Positions 1 to 8,779 of a stretch of 64,000 bases of DNA are shown here, piece by piece. The notes under the pieces are model-generated. The model ran no database searches. It saw nothing but the letters and a program-made list of their open reading frames with translations, and was not told where the DNA came from. The translations under genes and the position numbers were made by a program. Source of the DNA: Nevskia sp. (GTDB lineage Bacteria > Pseudomonadota > Gammaproteobacteria > Nevskiales > Nevskiaceae); the NCBI RefSeq assembly GCF_021732705.1, contig NZ_JAKFUM010000010.1, positions 489,418 to 553,417 on the forward strand, in the 5' to 3' direction. How positions within the stretch are numbered: the stretch's first letter is position 1; each line of letters starts with the position of its first letter.

Positions 1-1
1 G

Positions 2-643
2 TACGTTGCCGCGGCGAAGCGGCTGGTGTTCGGCAAGGTCGGAATCGATTCGATCGCCGGCCCGAGCGAGATCGCCATCGTCAGCGACGGCAAGACCGAT
101 CCGCGCTGGATCGCGATGGACCTGTTCTCGCAGGCCGAGCACGACGAAGTGGCGCAGAGCATCCTGATCTCGCCGGACGCCGCGCACCTCGATGCGGTGC
201 TCGCCGCGATGAACGCGCGCCTGGCCGAACTGCCGCGCGCCGACATCGTCCGGCAGTCGATCGCCGGCCGCGGCGCGCTGATCCTCGTGCGCGATCTCGA
301 CGAAGCCGCCGACGTCGCCAACCGCATCGCCGCCGAGCATCTGGAACTGTCGGTCGAAGACCCGCGTGCGCTGCTCGACAAGATCCGCCACGCCGGTGCC
401 GTGTTCCTCGGCCGCCACGCGCCGGAAGCCTTCGGCGACTACTGCGCCGGCCCGAACCACGTGCTGCCGACCAGCCGCGCCGCGCGCTTCAGCAACCCGC
501 TCGGCGTCTACGAATTCCAGAAGCGGTCGAGCCTGATCGAGGTCACGCCGGCCGGCGCCAAGGTGCTGGCTGGCATCGCCGGCACCATCGCCGACGCCGA
601 AGGCCTGCAGGCGCATGCGGCCAGTGCGCGGGATCGCGGGTAG
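2..643 (+). CDS. hisD: Histidinol dehydrogenase, C-terminal part
   Basis: The last two steps of histidine synthesis (L-histidinol to L-histidine, NAD- and zinc-dependent, cytoplasmic) are made by this enzyme. The gene enters the window already open; 213 residues remain of the roughly 430 usual for HisD. Visible family motifs are [10 protein letters not shown] near the left edge, [10 protein letters not shown] (zinc and substrate site), AAEHLEL (catalytic Glu-His) and [13 protein letters not shown]. The start codon lies outside the window. The other his genes in this window (hisB to hisE) are about 39 kb away on the opposite strand, so his genes are split here. Identification is certain; only the 5' end is missing. 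Confidence 0.97.
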   Translation, partial: YVAAAKRLVFGKVGIDSIAGPSEIAIVSDGKTDPRWIAMDLFSQAEHDEVAQSILISPDAAHLDAVLAAMNARLAELPRADIVRQSIAGRGALILVRDLDEAADVANRIAAEHLELSVEDPRALLDKIRHAGAVFLGRHAPEAFGDYCAGPNHVLPTSRAARFSNPLGVYEFQKRSSLIEVTPAGAKVLAGIAGTIADAEGLQAHAASARDRG

Positions 644-965
644 CGAGACCACCCACAGCGGTCCGAAGGGCCGCGGGCGACAACCGCCTCGTGACACCGT
701 GCCTGAGCGCCGATCGCGACCGGTGACGCCGCAAAGGGCGCGTGGCACTCTCTGCGCGCATGCATCGCAGGGATCGCCGAATCATGATTGCTTCACGTCC
801 TCTCCATCGGGTGCCCCCCGTGCCCCGCCGCGCTCGCTCTGATCGCCACGGCGACGTCGGCCACCGACTGGAAACGGGTTCGCCGAAGTCTCGGGTGACG
901 GGTCGTGGCCTTCGCAACATGATCCCTGGCCGTCCGGATTCGGCCGTGATCGCGGCGCGGCGGCC
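644..965. other. Intergenic gap with no gene seen
   Basis: This 322-base stretch follows hisD and precedes an unknown membrane protein gene. Open frames across it are arginine-rich readings typical of shadow frames in high-GC DNA. I see no RNA gene, clear terminator or repeat. It probably holds the promoter for the following gene, but no convincing -35/-10 pair stands out. Confidence 0.5.
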
Positions 966-1568
966 ATGAGTCTGCCGCCCGACCTGCCGCTGCCGCGCAG
1001 GAGTCGGCGGCGCGGGATCGATGGCATGCTCGCGTTCAGCGTCATCGTGATCTCGTTGAGCTCGATGTTCATTGCCCTGCGGCAGAGCCGCGTGATGGAG
1101 CAGCAGCTCGAGGCGAGCGTCTGGCCCTACGTCGAGTTCGACAACAGCAACTACGACGGCCAGCGCAAGGAACAGGCGATCTCCCTGTCGATTGGTAATG
1201 TCGGCGTGGGGCCCGCGCGGATCGTGGCGCTGGCGATGCGCTACGAGAACACCCCAGTCACCGGCTGGAAAAGCCTGTTCGATGCCTGCTGCAATCCGGA
1301 ACAGCGGCCGGTCAGCAATATCCTGAGCAGCGGCGCGATCGGCCGCGTGCTGCCGGCCGGCGGCACCATTTCTCTGTTCCGGCTGACGCGCTCGCCGGAC
1401 GACGAAGCCGTGTGGTCGAAGCTGAACACGGCCCGTTTCCGCATCACCGGCACCATCTGCTACTGCTCGGTATTCGACTCGTGCTGGACCCGCGATCTGC
1501 GAAGCGACGCCGCGGCGCCGGTCGCGAACTGCCAGACCATCGCCGCCCTGCCGCAGTACCGCGAGTGA
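966..1568 (+). CDS. Unknown single-pass membrane protein
   Basis: I do not recognise this 200-residue protein. An arginine-rich N-terminus (SLPPDLPLPRRSRRRG) is followed by one hydrophobic segment at about residues 20-37 (MLAFSVIVISLSSMFIAL). A soluble domain then begins with ASVWPYVEF and contains SLSIGNVGVGPARI. Similar arrangements (a membrane anchor followed by a WPYV-type beta domain) occur in uncharacterised bacterial proteins. Several cysteines (DACCNPEQ, TICYCSVFDSCW) could form disulfides if the domain is periplasmic. An alternative start is the ATG at 1026, directly before the hydrophobic segment. It stands alone between hisD and the helix-hairpin-helix gene, and nothing shows its role. 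Confidence 0.65.
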   Translation: MSLPPDLPLPRRSRRRGIDGMLAFSVIVISLSSMFIALRQSRVMEQQLEASVWPYVEFDNSNYDGQRKEQAISLSIGNVGVGPARIVALAMRYENTPVTGWKSLFDACCNPEQRPVSNILSSGAIGRVLPAGGTISLFRLTRSPDDEAVWSKLNTARFRITGTICYCSVFDSCWTRDLRSDAAAPVANCQTIAALPQYRE

Positions 1569-1758
1569 CCGGCACGGCTGCAGCGTGACGGCAGTCACAC
1601 ACGCTTTCGGATCGGCCGAACCCTGTGATTTAACGCACGGAATCTTGGGGTGGACATCGCGATAGTGTTGTTGCGGCGCAAGGATGCGACCCCGCGGCAA
1701 GAACGCTCGATGCGACGCAATCCCTCTTGCTTGATCTCACCTACATGGAGTTCGTGAC

Positions 1759-2085
1759 ATGAACATGCTCAAAGCCCTGCTGGCTGGCTTCGCCCTGACC
1801 TTTGCCTCCGCCACCTGGGCGGCCTCGGTCGACATCAACACCGCCGATGCCAAGGCGCTCGAATCGCTTGATGGTGTCGGCCCGTCGAAGGCGCAGGCCA
1901 TCGTCAAGTTCCGCGCCAAGAACGGCGCGTTCAAGTCGGTCGACGATCTGGAAAAGGTGCCGGGCATCGGCGCGGCGACGATCGCGAAGAACCGCGATAA
2001 TCTGACCGTCAGCGGCGGCAAGGCGTCGAAGGCCGACAAGGCTGCCGCGAAGAAGGATGGCAAGAAGGACGCTGCCAAGGATTGA
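1759..2085 (+). CDS. Secreted ComEA-like helix-hairpin-helix DNA-binding protein
   Basis: This 108-residue protein starts with a signal peptide (cleavage likely after ATWA, about residue 21). It continues with a ComEA-type domain, VDINTADAKALESLDGVGPSKAQAIV, holding two helix-hairpin-helix motifs (LDGVGPSKA and VPGIGAATI). ComEA proteins bind incoming DNA in the periplasm during natural transformation, and small stand-alone versions are common in gammaproteobacteria. The C-terminal 20 residues are a Lys/Ala/Asp-rich tail, unusual for the family, which could add nonspecific DNA affinity. The ATG is preceded by TGGAG at 1746-1750. comM, another transformation-related gene, lies at 29-30 kb. DNA binding follows from the fold; the competence role is inference. 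Confidence 0.85.
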   Translation: MNMLKALLAGFALTFASATWAASVDINTADAKALESLDGVGPSKAQAIVKFRAKNGAFKSVDDLEKVPGIGAATIAKNRDNLTVSGGKASKADKAAAKKDGKKDAAKD

Positions 2086-2128
2086 TCGAACCGACCCGCG
2101 GCAGGTTCGTGATCTCCGAGACCGACAC

Positions 2129-2154
2129 GCGCCTGCCGCTGATCCGGCAGGCGC
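2129..2154 (+). terminator. Stem-loop downstream of the ComEA-like gene
   Basis: A perfect 10-bp GC-rich inverted repeat (2129-2138 with 2145-2154) encloses a 6-base loop, 44 bases after the stop codon. No T-run follows, so it is a weak intrinsic terminator or a 3'-end stabilising hairpin. It also argues that the following gene starts at 2187 and not at the TTG at 2082. Confidence 0.5.
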
Positions 2155-2186
2155 CCGATCCACCGCCCTGCCACGCTCCGACCACC

Positions 2187-2960
2187 ATGACGGCATCGAC
2201 TTCCGCTGCACCCGGTGATCCGGATGCCGACGGCGACCTCACCCGCGCTGGAACCGACACGCTGACGGTCGGCGACCTCAGCGATGCCGCGGCCTGCTGG
2301 ATGACGCGGATGCTGCAGAACCCGCTGTTCCAGCGGCTGTCGCCCGCCCACTTGCAGGCGCTGTTCCGGCGCATGACCGGCATCGATTTCGCAGCCGGCG
2401 AGGTCGTGGTGCGTCAGGGCGAACCGGGCGACTACTGCTATTTCATCGTCGATGGCCGCTGCGAGATCGTCCATGAAGGACGCCGCGCGCCGCCGCTGCT
2501 GCTGGCGGAACTGTCGTCCGGCGACTGCTTCGGCGAAGACGCCCTGATCTCCGATCTGCCGCGCAGCGCCACCGTCACCATGCGCACCGCGGGCCGCCTG
2601 ATGCGGCTGTCGCGTGCCGATTTCATCGACCTGATCAGCGGGCCGATGATGCTGCGACTGAACCACGCCGATGCCGCGGCCCGCATCGGTGATGACACCG
2701 CCGACTGGCTCGACGTGCGTCCGAAGCGCGAGTTCGACCTTGGCCATCTGCCCGGCAGCGTCAACCTGCCGCTGATACTGCTGCGCCTGAAATGCGCGGT
2801 GCTCGATCACCGTCGCTTGCAGATCTGCGTCTGCGATACCGGCCAGCGCAGCGCGGTGGCCGCCTTCGTGCTCAGTCAGCGCGGCTTCGATACCGCCGTG
2901 CTCGATGGCGGGCTGGATCGGCTTGATCCCGCGCTGCTCAAGCGCTCGTCCGGCTACTGA
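2187..2960 (+). CDS. Cyclic-nucleotide-binding domain fused to rhodanese domain
   Basis: A 257-residue two-domain protein. An N-terminal cNMP-binding (CAP effector type) domain at about residues 45-155 carries GEVVVRQGEPGDYCYFIVDG and the phosphate-cassette-like segment GDCFGEDALISDLPRSATV. It is followed by a rhodanese domain (about 170-250) with WLDVRPKREFDLGHLPGSVN and an active-site loop CDTGQRS containing the catalytic cysteine. No DNA-binding helix-turn-helix is visible, so it is probably not a transcription factor. The role may be cNMP- or ligand-gated sulfur transfer, which is inference. An upstream in-frame TTG at 2082 overlaps the previous gene, but the intervening residues look noncoding and a hairpin lies between, so the ATG at 2187 is preferred. 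It is convergent with rlmH. Confidence 0.85.
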   Translation: MTASTSAAPGDPDADGDLTRAGTDTLTVGDLSDAAACWMTRMLQNPLFQRLSPAHLQALFRRMTGIDFAAGEVVVRQGEPGDYCYFIVDGRCEIVHEGRRAPPLLLAELSSGDCFGEDALISDLPRSATVTMRTAGRLMRLSRADFIDLISGPMMLRLNHADAAARIGDDTADWLDVRPKREFDLGHLPGSVNLPLILLRLKCAVLDHRRLQICVCDTGQRSAVAAFVLSQRGFDTAVLDGGLDRLDPALLKRSSGY

Positions 2961-3002
2961 GCGACCGACGCCGCATTGCCGATCGGCCGCGCGCAGCCCG
3001 CG

Positions 3003-3470
3003 TCAGGCCCGGTGATACGGGTGATTGTTCAGCAGGCTCCAGGCCCGATACAGCTGCTCGGCCACGATCACGCGGACCAGCGCGTGCGGAAACGTGATCT
3101 TCGCCAGCGACCACTTGGCTTCCGCCTTCGCCAGCACGGCCGGCGCATGGCCGTCGGGTCCGCCGATCAGCAGCGCGATGTCACGGCCGTCCTGCATCCA
3201 GCCCTTGAGCGCCTTCGACCAGCCCGTGGTGTCCGGCTGCACGCCGTGCTCGTCGAACGCGATGATCCGGGACTCGCCGGCCGCCTTCAGCAGGCGCTCG
3301 CCTTCGGCCTCACGCAGACGCGGGATGTCGGCGTTCTTGCCGCGATGCTCGACCGGCAGCTCGACCAGTTCCAGCTTCAGTTCGCGCGGCAGGCGCGCGG
3401 CGTAGTCCTCGTAGCCGGCCGTGACCCAGTCCGGCATGCGGGTGCCGATCGCGATCAGACGGATGCGCAT
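3003..3470 (-). CDS. rlmH: 23S rRNA (pseudouridine-1915-N3)-methyltransferase
   Basis: RlmH methylates pseudouridine 1915 in helix 69 of 23S rRNA on assembled 70S ribosomes, using AdoMet. The 155-residue length matches the family. Visible are the N-terminal MRIRLIAIGTRMPDWV, the SPOUT-fold AdoMet loop LLIGGPDGH and the conserved C-terminus ending VAEQLYRAWSLLNNHPYHR. It is the last gene of holA-proA-nadD-rsfS-rlmH, and the rsfS-rlmH pairing is conserved across bacteria. It lies 64 bp downstream of rsfS. Confidence 0.97.
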   Translation of the reverse strand: MRIRLIAIGTRMPDWVTAGYEDYAARLPRELKLELVELPVEHRGKNADIPRLREAEGERLLKAAGESRIIAFDEHGVQPDTTGWSKALKGWMQDGRDIALLIGGPDGHAPAVLAKAEAKWSLAKITFPHALVRVIVAEQLYRAWSLLNNHPYHRA

Positions 3471-3534
3471 GTCAGCGTCCCGGATCGATGGCCGCTGCCA
3501 CCCGGTCCGGCTGGTGCCCGTACGTCAGGCGGCT

Positions 3535-3924
3535 TCAGGCGCTGCGCGCCATCGGCTCGCGCTGCTGGAAATCCCACAGCTTCTCGAGCTGATAGAACGC
3601 CCGCGACTGCGCCTGCATCACGTGAACGATGACGCCGCCGAGGTTGACCAGCACCCACTCGCCCTCGTTCAGGCCTTCGACGCCGATCGGGCGGTAGCCG
3701 CCTTCCTTGGCCTTGTCGATGACGTTGTGGGCGAGCGACGCCGCATGCCGGTTCGACGTGCCGGTGGCGATCACCATGATGTCGGTGATCGTGGTCAGCT
3801 TGGAAACATCGAGCACCTTGATATCGACTGCTTTGAGGTCTTCGAGGGCTGAGACAGCCAGGGCACCGAGGTCTGCGGAGGGAGCGGCAGACCGGGCGGC
3901 GGTTTCGTTCGAGCGTTCAGTCAT
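3535..3924 (-). CDS. rsfS: Ribosomal silencing factor RsfS
   Basis: RsfS (YbeB/Iojap family) binds ribosomal protein uL14 and blocks subunit joining when nutrients are scarce. The protein is 129 residues from the chosen ATG (MTERSNETAAR). It carries the family core AVDIKVLDVSKLTTITD, IATGTSNRHAASLA and the Trp-Val region GEWVLVNLGGVIVHVM. A start 12 codons further upstream is possible but would overlap nadD by 44 bases. The chosen start overlaps it by 8, consistent with translational coupling. The N-terminal Ala-rich segment of about 20 residues is a mild extension. Confidence 0.95.
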   Translation of the reverse strand: MTERSNETAARSAAPSADLGALAVSALEDLKAVDIKVLDVSKLTTITDIMVIATGTSNRHAASLAHNVIDKAKEGGYRPIGVEGLNEGEWVLVNLGGVIVHVMQAQSRAFYQLEKLWDFQQREPMARSA

Positions 3925-4591
3925 GGGCAGGGTCTTCATCAAGTGTGAGTAGGCGAACATCCTCTGGGGTCAGGGAACGGATCACGGCGTCAGGCACCAG
4001 ACCGCGAACACTGCGGCCGGCTTGCAGCAATTGTCGGACTCGGGTAGACGAGATCGCCAGCGGCGGCACGCTGACCGGCAGCCACCACCCGGCGGCGCGC
4101 TGGTGCAACGCGTCGATCGATGGCGCCTTCCGGCCGCGCAGGAACGCGGCCAGCTCGGCCGACGGCGCCGGCGGCTCGTACGGGCGCTCGACGAACACGA
4201 GGTTGGCGAGCTCGAACAGCTCGCGCCAGCGATGCCAGGTGTGCAACTGGTTCGCGGCATCGTCGCCGAGCAGCAGCATCAGCGGCGTGTCCGGATGCTC
4301 GGCCTTCAGCTCCGCGAGCGTGTCGTAGGTGTACGACGGCACGCCGCTGGCGGCGAGTCGGCGCACTTCGCGCGCGTCGACGGTCAGGCCGGGCTCGTCG
4401 CCCACGCCCAGGCGCACCCACTCCAGCCGCCGCTCGGCACTGACGCCGGGCGCGGCGCGATGCGGCGGCCGGGCGCTCGGAATGACGAGGACTTCGGACA
4501 GGCCGAGCTTCTCGCGCAGTTCGATCGCGAGCCGCAGATGGCCGTTGTGAATCGGTGCGAAGGTGCCGCCGAAGACGCCGGTGGCGCTCAT
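3917..4591 (-). CDS. nadD: Nicotinate-nucleotide adenylyltransferase
   Basis: NadD joins ATP and nicotinate mononucleotide to give deamido-NAD, the penultimate step of NAD synthesis. The 224-residue protein shows the nucleotidyltransferase motif GGTFAPIHNGHLRLA (HxGH type) at residues 9-23, LLLGDDAANQLHTWHRW, and the C-terminal nucleotide-binding motif ISSTRVRQLL. It overlaps rsfS by 8 bases. In many proteobacteria nadD directly follows holA, but here proA separates the two. Confidence 0.96.
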   Translation of the reverse strand: MSATGVFGGTFAPIHNGHLRLAIELREKLGLSEVLVIPSARPPHRAAPGVSAERRLEWVRLGVGDEPGLTVDAREVRRLAASGVPSYTYDTLAELKAEHPDTPLMLLLGDDAANQLHTWHRWRELFELANLVFVERPYEPPAPSAELAAFLRGRKAPSIDALHQRAAGWWLPVSVPPLAISSTRVRQLLQAGRSVRGLVPDAVIRSLTPEDVRLLTLDEDPAHD

Positions 4592-4743
4592 TCGTCAGGC
4601 GTCAGCGGTGCGGCGCGAGGTAGAACGACGACGGCACGCACGCTCGGCTTGTGGCGCTTCGCGTCGGCACGTCGGACAACTGTCATGGAGCGATCGCTGC
4701 GGCAATACGCCTCAAGCCTCACGCCGGACGCCTCACGATCGCG

Positions 4744-6048
4744 TTACCGGACATTGCCATCGCCGAGCACGACCCACTTCACCGAAGTCAGGCCTTCGAG
4801 ACCGACCGGGCCACGAGCGTGGAACTTGTCGGTCGAGATGCCGATCTCGGCACCGAGGCCGTACTCGTAGCCATCGGCGAAGCGCGTGGAGGCATTGACC
4901 ATCACCGAGCTCGAATCGACTTCGCGCAGGAAGCGGCGCGCCTTCGTGTAGTTCTCGGTGACGATGGCATCGGTGTGCGCCGAGCCATGGCGGGCGATGT
5001 GATCCATCGCGTCGTCGAGGCCGTCGACGATCTTCACGGCGAGGATGGGTGCCAGGAATTCGGTATCCCAGTCGGCGGCCGTCGCCGGCTTCGCCTGCGG
5101 CAGGATCTGGCGCGTGCGCTCGCAGCCGCGCAGCTCGACGCCATGGCCGCTGTAGATGGGTGCCAGCTCCGGCAGCACGCGCGCGGCGATCGGCGCATCG
5201 ACCAGCAGCGTTTCCATCGTGTTGCAGGTGCCGTAGCGCTGGGTCTTGGCGTTGACGGCGATCGCGATGGCCTTTTCCAGATCGGCTTCGGCATCGACGA
5301 ACACGTGGCAGTTGCCGTCCAGATGCTTGATCACCGGCACCCGGGCATGTTCGGAAATGAACGCGACGAGACCCTTGCCGCCGCGCGGAATGATCACGTC
5401 GATCGCATCCGGCATCGCCAGCATCGCCGCGACGGCGGCACGGTCGGTGGTGTCGACCACCTGCACGGCGTCCGGCGGCAGGCCGGCGGACTTCAGCGCG
5501 CGGGCGATGCAGCGGGCGATCGCCTGATTGCTGTGCAGCGCTTCGGAGCCGCCGCGCAGCACGCAGGCGTTGCCGGACTTCAGGCACAGCGACGCGGCAT
5601 CGGCCGTCACGTTCGGACGCGATTCATAGATGATGCCGACCACGCCGAGCGGCACGCGCATCTTGCCGACCTGGATGCCGGACGGGCGCAGCTTCAGGTC
5701 GAACATCTCGCCGACCGGATCCGGCAGCGCGGCGACCTGACGCACACCGTCAGCCATCGCCGAAATGCGGGCCGGGGTCAGTTCCAGGCGCTCGACCATC
5801 GCTTCGTCGAGCCTGGCTTCGCGCGCGGCGCGCAGGTCGAGCTGATTGGCGTCGAGGATCGCGGCGGCATCGGCTTCGATGACATCGGCCAGTGCGAACA
5901 GCGCGGCGTTCTTCTCGCCGGTGCTGGCCTTGGCGATGGCGCGCGCAGCGCTGCGGGCGCGCTTGCCGACTTCGTGCATGTACCGCGTGATCGCGTCGAC
6001 GCTGTCGCCGGCGCCGCGCTTGAATTCCTTGTGGGTTGCCGCCGTCAT
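4744..6048 (-). CDS. proA: Gamma-glutamyl phosphate reductase
   Basis: ProA reduces gamma-glutamyl phosphate to glutamate semialdehyde with NADPH in proline synthesis. The 434-residue protein belongs to the aldehyde dehydrogenase superfamily. It has the ProA motifs [32 protein letters not shown], the catalytic cysteine in [13 protein letters not shown] and the C-terminal [16 protein letters not shown] much longer open frame continues upstream, but the ATG at 6048 overlaps the holA stop in an ATGA arrangement and gives the normal length. No proB is in the window. Its position inside the holA-nadD-rsfS-rlmH series is a known variant in some gammaproteobacteria. Confidence 0.97.
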   Translation of the reverse strand: MTAATHKEFKRGAGDSVDAITRYMHEVGKRARSAARAIAKASTGEKNAALFALADVIEADAAAILDANQLDLRAAREARLDEAMVERLELTPARISAMADGVRQVAALPDPVGEMFDLKLRPSGIQVGKMRVPLGVVGIIYESRPNVTADAASLCLKSGNACVLRGGSEALHSNQAIARCIARALKSAGLPPDAVQVVDTTDRAAVAAMLAMPDAIDVIIPRGGKGLVAFISEHARVPVIKHLDGNCHVFVDAEADLEKAIAIAVNAKTQRYGTCNTMETLLVDAPIAARVLPELAPIYSGHGVELRGCERTRQILPQAKPATAADWDTEFLAPILAVKIVDGLDDAMDHIARHGSAHTDAIVTENYTKARRFLREVDSSSVMVNASTRFADGYEYGLGAEIGISTDKFHARGPVGLEGLTSVKWVVLGDGNVR

Positions 6049-7082
6049 CGCCTTGCTGGTGCCGCCTTTCGCTTCGCTGCACCGCTTGCAGCCAAGGTCA
6101 ATGTTAACAACTCTTCCCAGGCTTGCGGCTGGGCCTGGCTGCGCTTGGCCAGCACGTCGATCTGGCCGCACTTGCGCAGCCAGCCGAGCACCTGATTCGG
6201 CGATGCGCGCTCCACCGCCTTCGTGTACGCCGGCTGATTGGCCTTGTGGATGCGCGCCGCCTCGACCGCCGCCGCCGCAGTGCCGGTGCGGGCCTTCAGC
6301 GCCGTGGCAGCCGCGAGCTGCCGCAGGCCGAGCGCCAGCATCAGCGTGATCGGCACGATGTCCAGCCCCTCGCCGCGCAGCAGTTCGAGGCCGCGCACCG
6401 CCCCGCGGGCATCGCCGGCCATGATCCGGTTGATCCAGCCGAAGACGTCGAGATGCGCCGAATCGGCCACCGCGGCCTCGATCGCGTCGACGTCGAGACG
6501 GCTGCCCTTGCCCTGCAACAGCAGCAGCTTCTGCACTTCCTGCTGGGCAGCGAGCAGATTGCCTTCGGTGCGGTCCGCGAGCAGGCGGATCGCGTCGGCA
6601 TCGGCCTCCAGCCCCGCGGCCTTCAGCCGCGCGCCGATCCACGCCGGCAGCTCGGCCGGCTTGACCGGCTCGAAATATAGGCTGGCGCCGGCGGCTTCGA
6701 GTGCGGCGAACCAGCCGCCGCTGCGCGTGCGCCATTCGAGCTTGTTGACGTGGACCAGCAGCAGCACGTCGCGCGGCGGCGACGCGGCGAGCTGCTGCAG
6801 GATCTTGCCGCCGGCGACGTCGGGGGCGGCGTGCAGGCGCAGCTCGACGATGCGCAGGCTTGCGAACAGCGACATCGCGTTGCAGGCGTCATGCAGGCGA
6901 TTCCACTCGAAGCCCTTTTCGGCATCGAGCACTTCACGCTCGGAATAGCCTTTCGCGCGCGCGCTGACACGGATCGCGTCGAGCGCTTCCTGCGCCAGCA
7001 GCGGCTCCTCGCCGCCGACGACGTACAGCGGCGCCAGCCCTTTCTGCAGCGCGCCGGGCAGCTGCGACAGGCTCAGGCGCAC
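6045..7082 (-). CDS. holA: DNA polymerase III delta subunit
   Basis: HolA is the clamp-loader subunit that opens the beta sliding clamp. With the GTG start at 7082 the protein is 345 residues, normal for the family. It begins [28 protein letters not shown], and the [10 protein letters not shown] segment is the delta N-terminal signature. Later segments [23 protein letters not shown] and [20 protein letters not shown] match domain II-III. A longer frame reaches 7184 but its extra residues are Arg/Pro-rich and overlap the hydrolase gene, so GTG is preferred. The stop overlaps proA by 4 bases. The usual upstream lptE and leuS are absent here. Confidence 0.93.
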   Translation of the reverse strand: MRLSLSQLPGALQKGLAPLYVVGGEEPLLAQEALDAIRVSARAKGYSEREVLDAEKGFEWNRLHDACNAMSLFASLRIVELRLHAAPDVAGGKILQQLAASPPRDVLLLVHVNKLEWRTRSGGWFAALEAAGASLYFEPVKPAELPAWIGARLKAAGLEADADAIRLLADRTEGNLLAAQQEVQKLLLLQGKGSRLDVDAIEAAVADSAHLDVFGWINRIMAGDARGAVRGLELLRGEGLDIVPITLMLALGLRQLAAATALKARTGTAAAAVEAARIHKANQPAYTKAVERASPNQVLGWLRKCGQIDVLAKRSQAQPQAWEELLTLTLAASGAAKRKAAPARR

Positions 7083-7104
7083 GCGCGGACTCGGCCGGGG
7101 TCGA

Positions 7105-8007
7105 TCACGACGCGAGAAACGCCGCGATGCGCGCGGCGGTTTCGGCCGGCGCGTCGAAGTGCAGCATGTGGCCGGCGTCGGCAATCACCTCGACCCGATG
7201 GCGACGGAAGCACTCGGCCCGCGCGGCGCGCTGTTCCGGCGGAATGGTGAGCTGCGAGCGGCCGGCATCGATGAAGATCGTGTCGGCGGTGATCTCGCGC
7301 CAGACCGCATTGGAATCGGCCGCGTGATACAGCCCGGGGCCATGGCGGCGATGCTTCGGATCGGCACACAGCGTGATCCGGCCGCGGCCGTCCTCGCGCG
7401 ACCAGCAGCGGGCGACGAAGCGGGCGTGCTCGGGATTCAGCTGCGGATGCTGCAGGCGCACGCGCTCGGCGAGGAATTCGAGCGACGGATAGCTGCGCTC
7501 GGACAGCGGTTCGCGCAGCTGGTCCAGCCAGTGGCGGAAGCGCTTCGGCGCCCGTTCGGACGGCATGTCCGGCAGCGTCACGGCATCGAGCAGCAGCAGC
7601 TTCTCGACCCGCGCCGGACGCAGGCCGGCATACAGGCTGACGATCTGGGCGCCCATGCTGTGGCCGATCAGGGTCAGCGGCGCGGTCGCCGAGTAATGGT
7701 CGACGATCGCTTCGAGATCGGCCACGTAGTCCTGAAACCAGTAGCCATCCTGCGGCCATTCGGTGTGGCCGAAGCCGCGCCAGTCCTGCGCGATGACCTG
7801 CCAGCGACCATCGGTCTGCGCCATCAGCGCAGCCACCAGCGGCTCGAAAGTCGCGGAGACATCGAGGTAGCCGTGGCCGAGGAACAGGATCGGCCGATCC
7901 GGCGCGCCCCAGCGGCGCAGGTGGTGGCGCAGGCCGCGCGCGTGCAGGAACTCGGACCGGCTGGTCGAGCGGAAATTCGAGTGGGAATTGGGGATCGGCA
8001 AGCTCAT
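7105..8007 (-). CDS. Alpha/beta hydrolase
   Basis: A 300-residue cytoplasmic alpha/beta-hydrolase-fold protein. Visible are the oxyanion-hole region LFLGHGYLDVS, the strand-2 motif VIAQDWRGFGHTEWP, the nucleophile elbow LIGHSMGAQI with the catalytic serine, and the C-terminal catalytic histidine in DAGHMLHFDAP. The acid is probably the Asp in FIDAGRS. Substrate cannot be told from sequence; esterase, epoxide hydrolase or haloalkane-type relatives are all possible. It sits 22 bp upstream of holA in the same direction and may be cotranscribed. The downstream order hydrolase-holA is not a conserved functional link that I know of. Confidence 0.88.
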   Translation of the reverse strand: MSLPIPNSHSNFRSTSRSEFLHARGLRHHLRRWGAPDRPILFLGHGYLDVSATFEPLVAALMAQTDGRWQVIAQDWRGFGHTEWPQDGYWFQDYVADLEAIVDHYSATAPLTLIGHSMGAQIVSLYAGLRPARVEKLLLLDAVTLPDMPSERAPKRFRHWLDQLREPLSERSYPSLEFLAERVRLQHPQLNPEHARFVARCWSREDGRGRITLCADPKHRRHGPGLYHAADSNAVWREITADTIFIDAGRSQLTIPPEQRAARAECFRRHRVEVIADAGHMLHFDAPAETAARIAAFLAS

Positions 8008-8041
8008 GCGGCCATTATCGCAGCGCCGCCGCCGGCAACGC

Positions 8042-8641
8042 TCAGTGGCTGCGCGCCTTCAGATGATTTTCAAGCAGCACCAGACGGTCGTTGCCCCAGA
8101 ACATCTGGCCATCGACGAACATCGTCGGCGCACCGAAGGCGCCGCGCTTCACCGCTTCCTCGGTGTTCGTGCGCAGCCGGTCCTTGATCTCGGCCTCCGC
8201 AGTCCTCGCCAGCAGTGCTTCGCCATCGAGACCGAGGGCGGCGGCAACGGCCGCGATCGCGTCCGGCTTGGCGATGTCGGCGCCATCGGCCCAGTACGCC
8301 TTCATGATCGCCTGCGCGAACGCGCTGCCGTGACCGGCATCGTCCGCCGCGCACGCTGCCCGCATCGCGCTGATGCCGTTGATCGGGAAGATCGTCGGGA
8401 AGCGGAATGGCACCGCGTACAACGTGGCCCAGCGCTGAACGTCCTGGAACAGGTGCTTGGCCTTCGCCGCGACCGTGGCCGGCGCGCGGTTGCCGGTGGC
8501 TTCGAACACCTTGCCGAGCACGAACGGCCGCCAGACGACGGTCGCGCCGTGGCGCGCGGCCAGCGACTCGATCTGCGTGGCCGCCAGATAGGTGTACGGG
8601 CTGGCGGGGTCCCAGAAGAACTCGATGACGGCAGCGGACAT
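8042..8641 (-). CDS. 2-hydroxychromene-2-carboxylate isomerase family (kappa-GST-like)
   Basis: A 199-residue DsbA/thioredoxin-fold protein of the HCCA-isomerase/kappa-GST group. It starts with FFWDPASPYTYLA, in which the serine activates glutathione. It later shows RPFVLGKVFEATGN and the C-terminal GAPTMFVDGQMFWGNDRL signature. HCCA isomerase converts hydroxychromene carboxylate to the benzalpyruvate in naphthalene breakdown using glutathione, but stand-alone members often have other or unknown substrates. No aromatic-degradation genes are nearby, so the exact reaction is uncertain. The start at 8641 (MSAAVIEFF) is preferred over one 19 codons upstream, whose residues do not fit the fold. 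It is divergent from the Anbu gene. Confidence 0.88.
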   Translation of the reverse strand: MSAAVIEFFWDPASPYTYLAATQIESLAARHGATVVWRPFVLGKVFEATGNRAPATVAAKAKHLFQDVQRWATLYAVPFRFPTIFPINGISAMRAACAADDAGHGSAFAQAIMKAYWADGADIAKPDAIAAVAAALGLDGEALLARTAEAEIKDRLRTNTEEAVKRGAFGAPTMFVDGQMFWGNDRLVLLENHLKARSH

Positions 8642-8779
8642 GCGATAACACCCGGTGGGGAAAGGCAAATCAGTCTGACTGCCGCCCCGGCGCGGCACAA
8701 GTTATGCTTCCCCCTGCGGGCGGCCATGCCAGCAGAACGCCAAAATCCGACAACAAGCCCGCAGGCGCCCCCGAGACCC

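Noticed and set aside
4022..6195. Long plus-strand frames across nadD and proA (4022-4870 and 4651-6195)
   Set aside because: They are antisense to clearly coding proA and nadD, with Arg/Gln/His-rich compositions and no domain.
7988..8779. A very long plus-strand open frame extending upstream of Anbu to 7988
   Set aside because: The extra residues overlap the isomerase gene on the other strand, are Arg/Gln-rich and match no Anbu N-terminus. The family starts at MTYCVAIK (8780), which must be exposed after Met removal.
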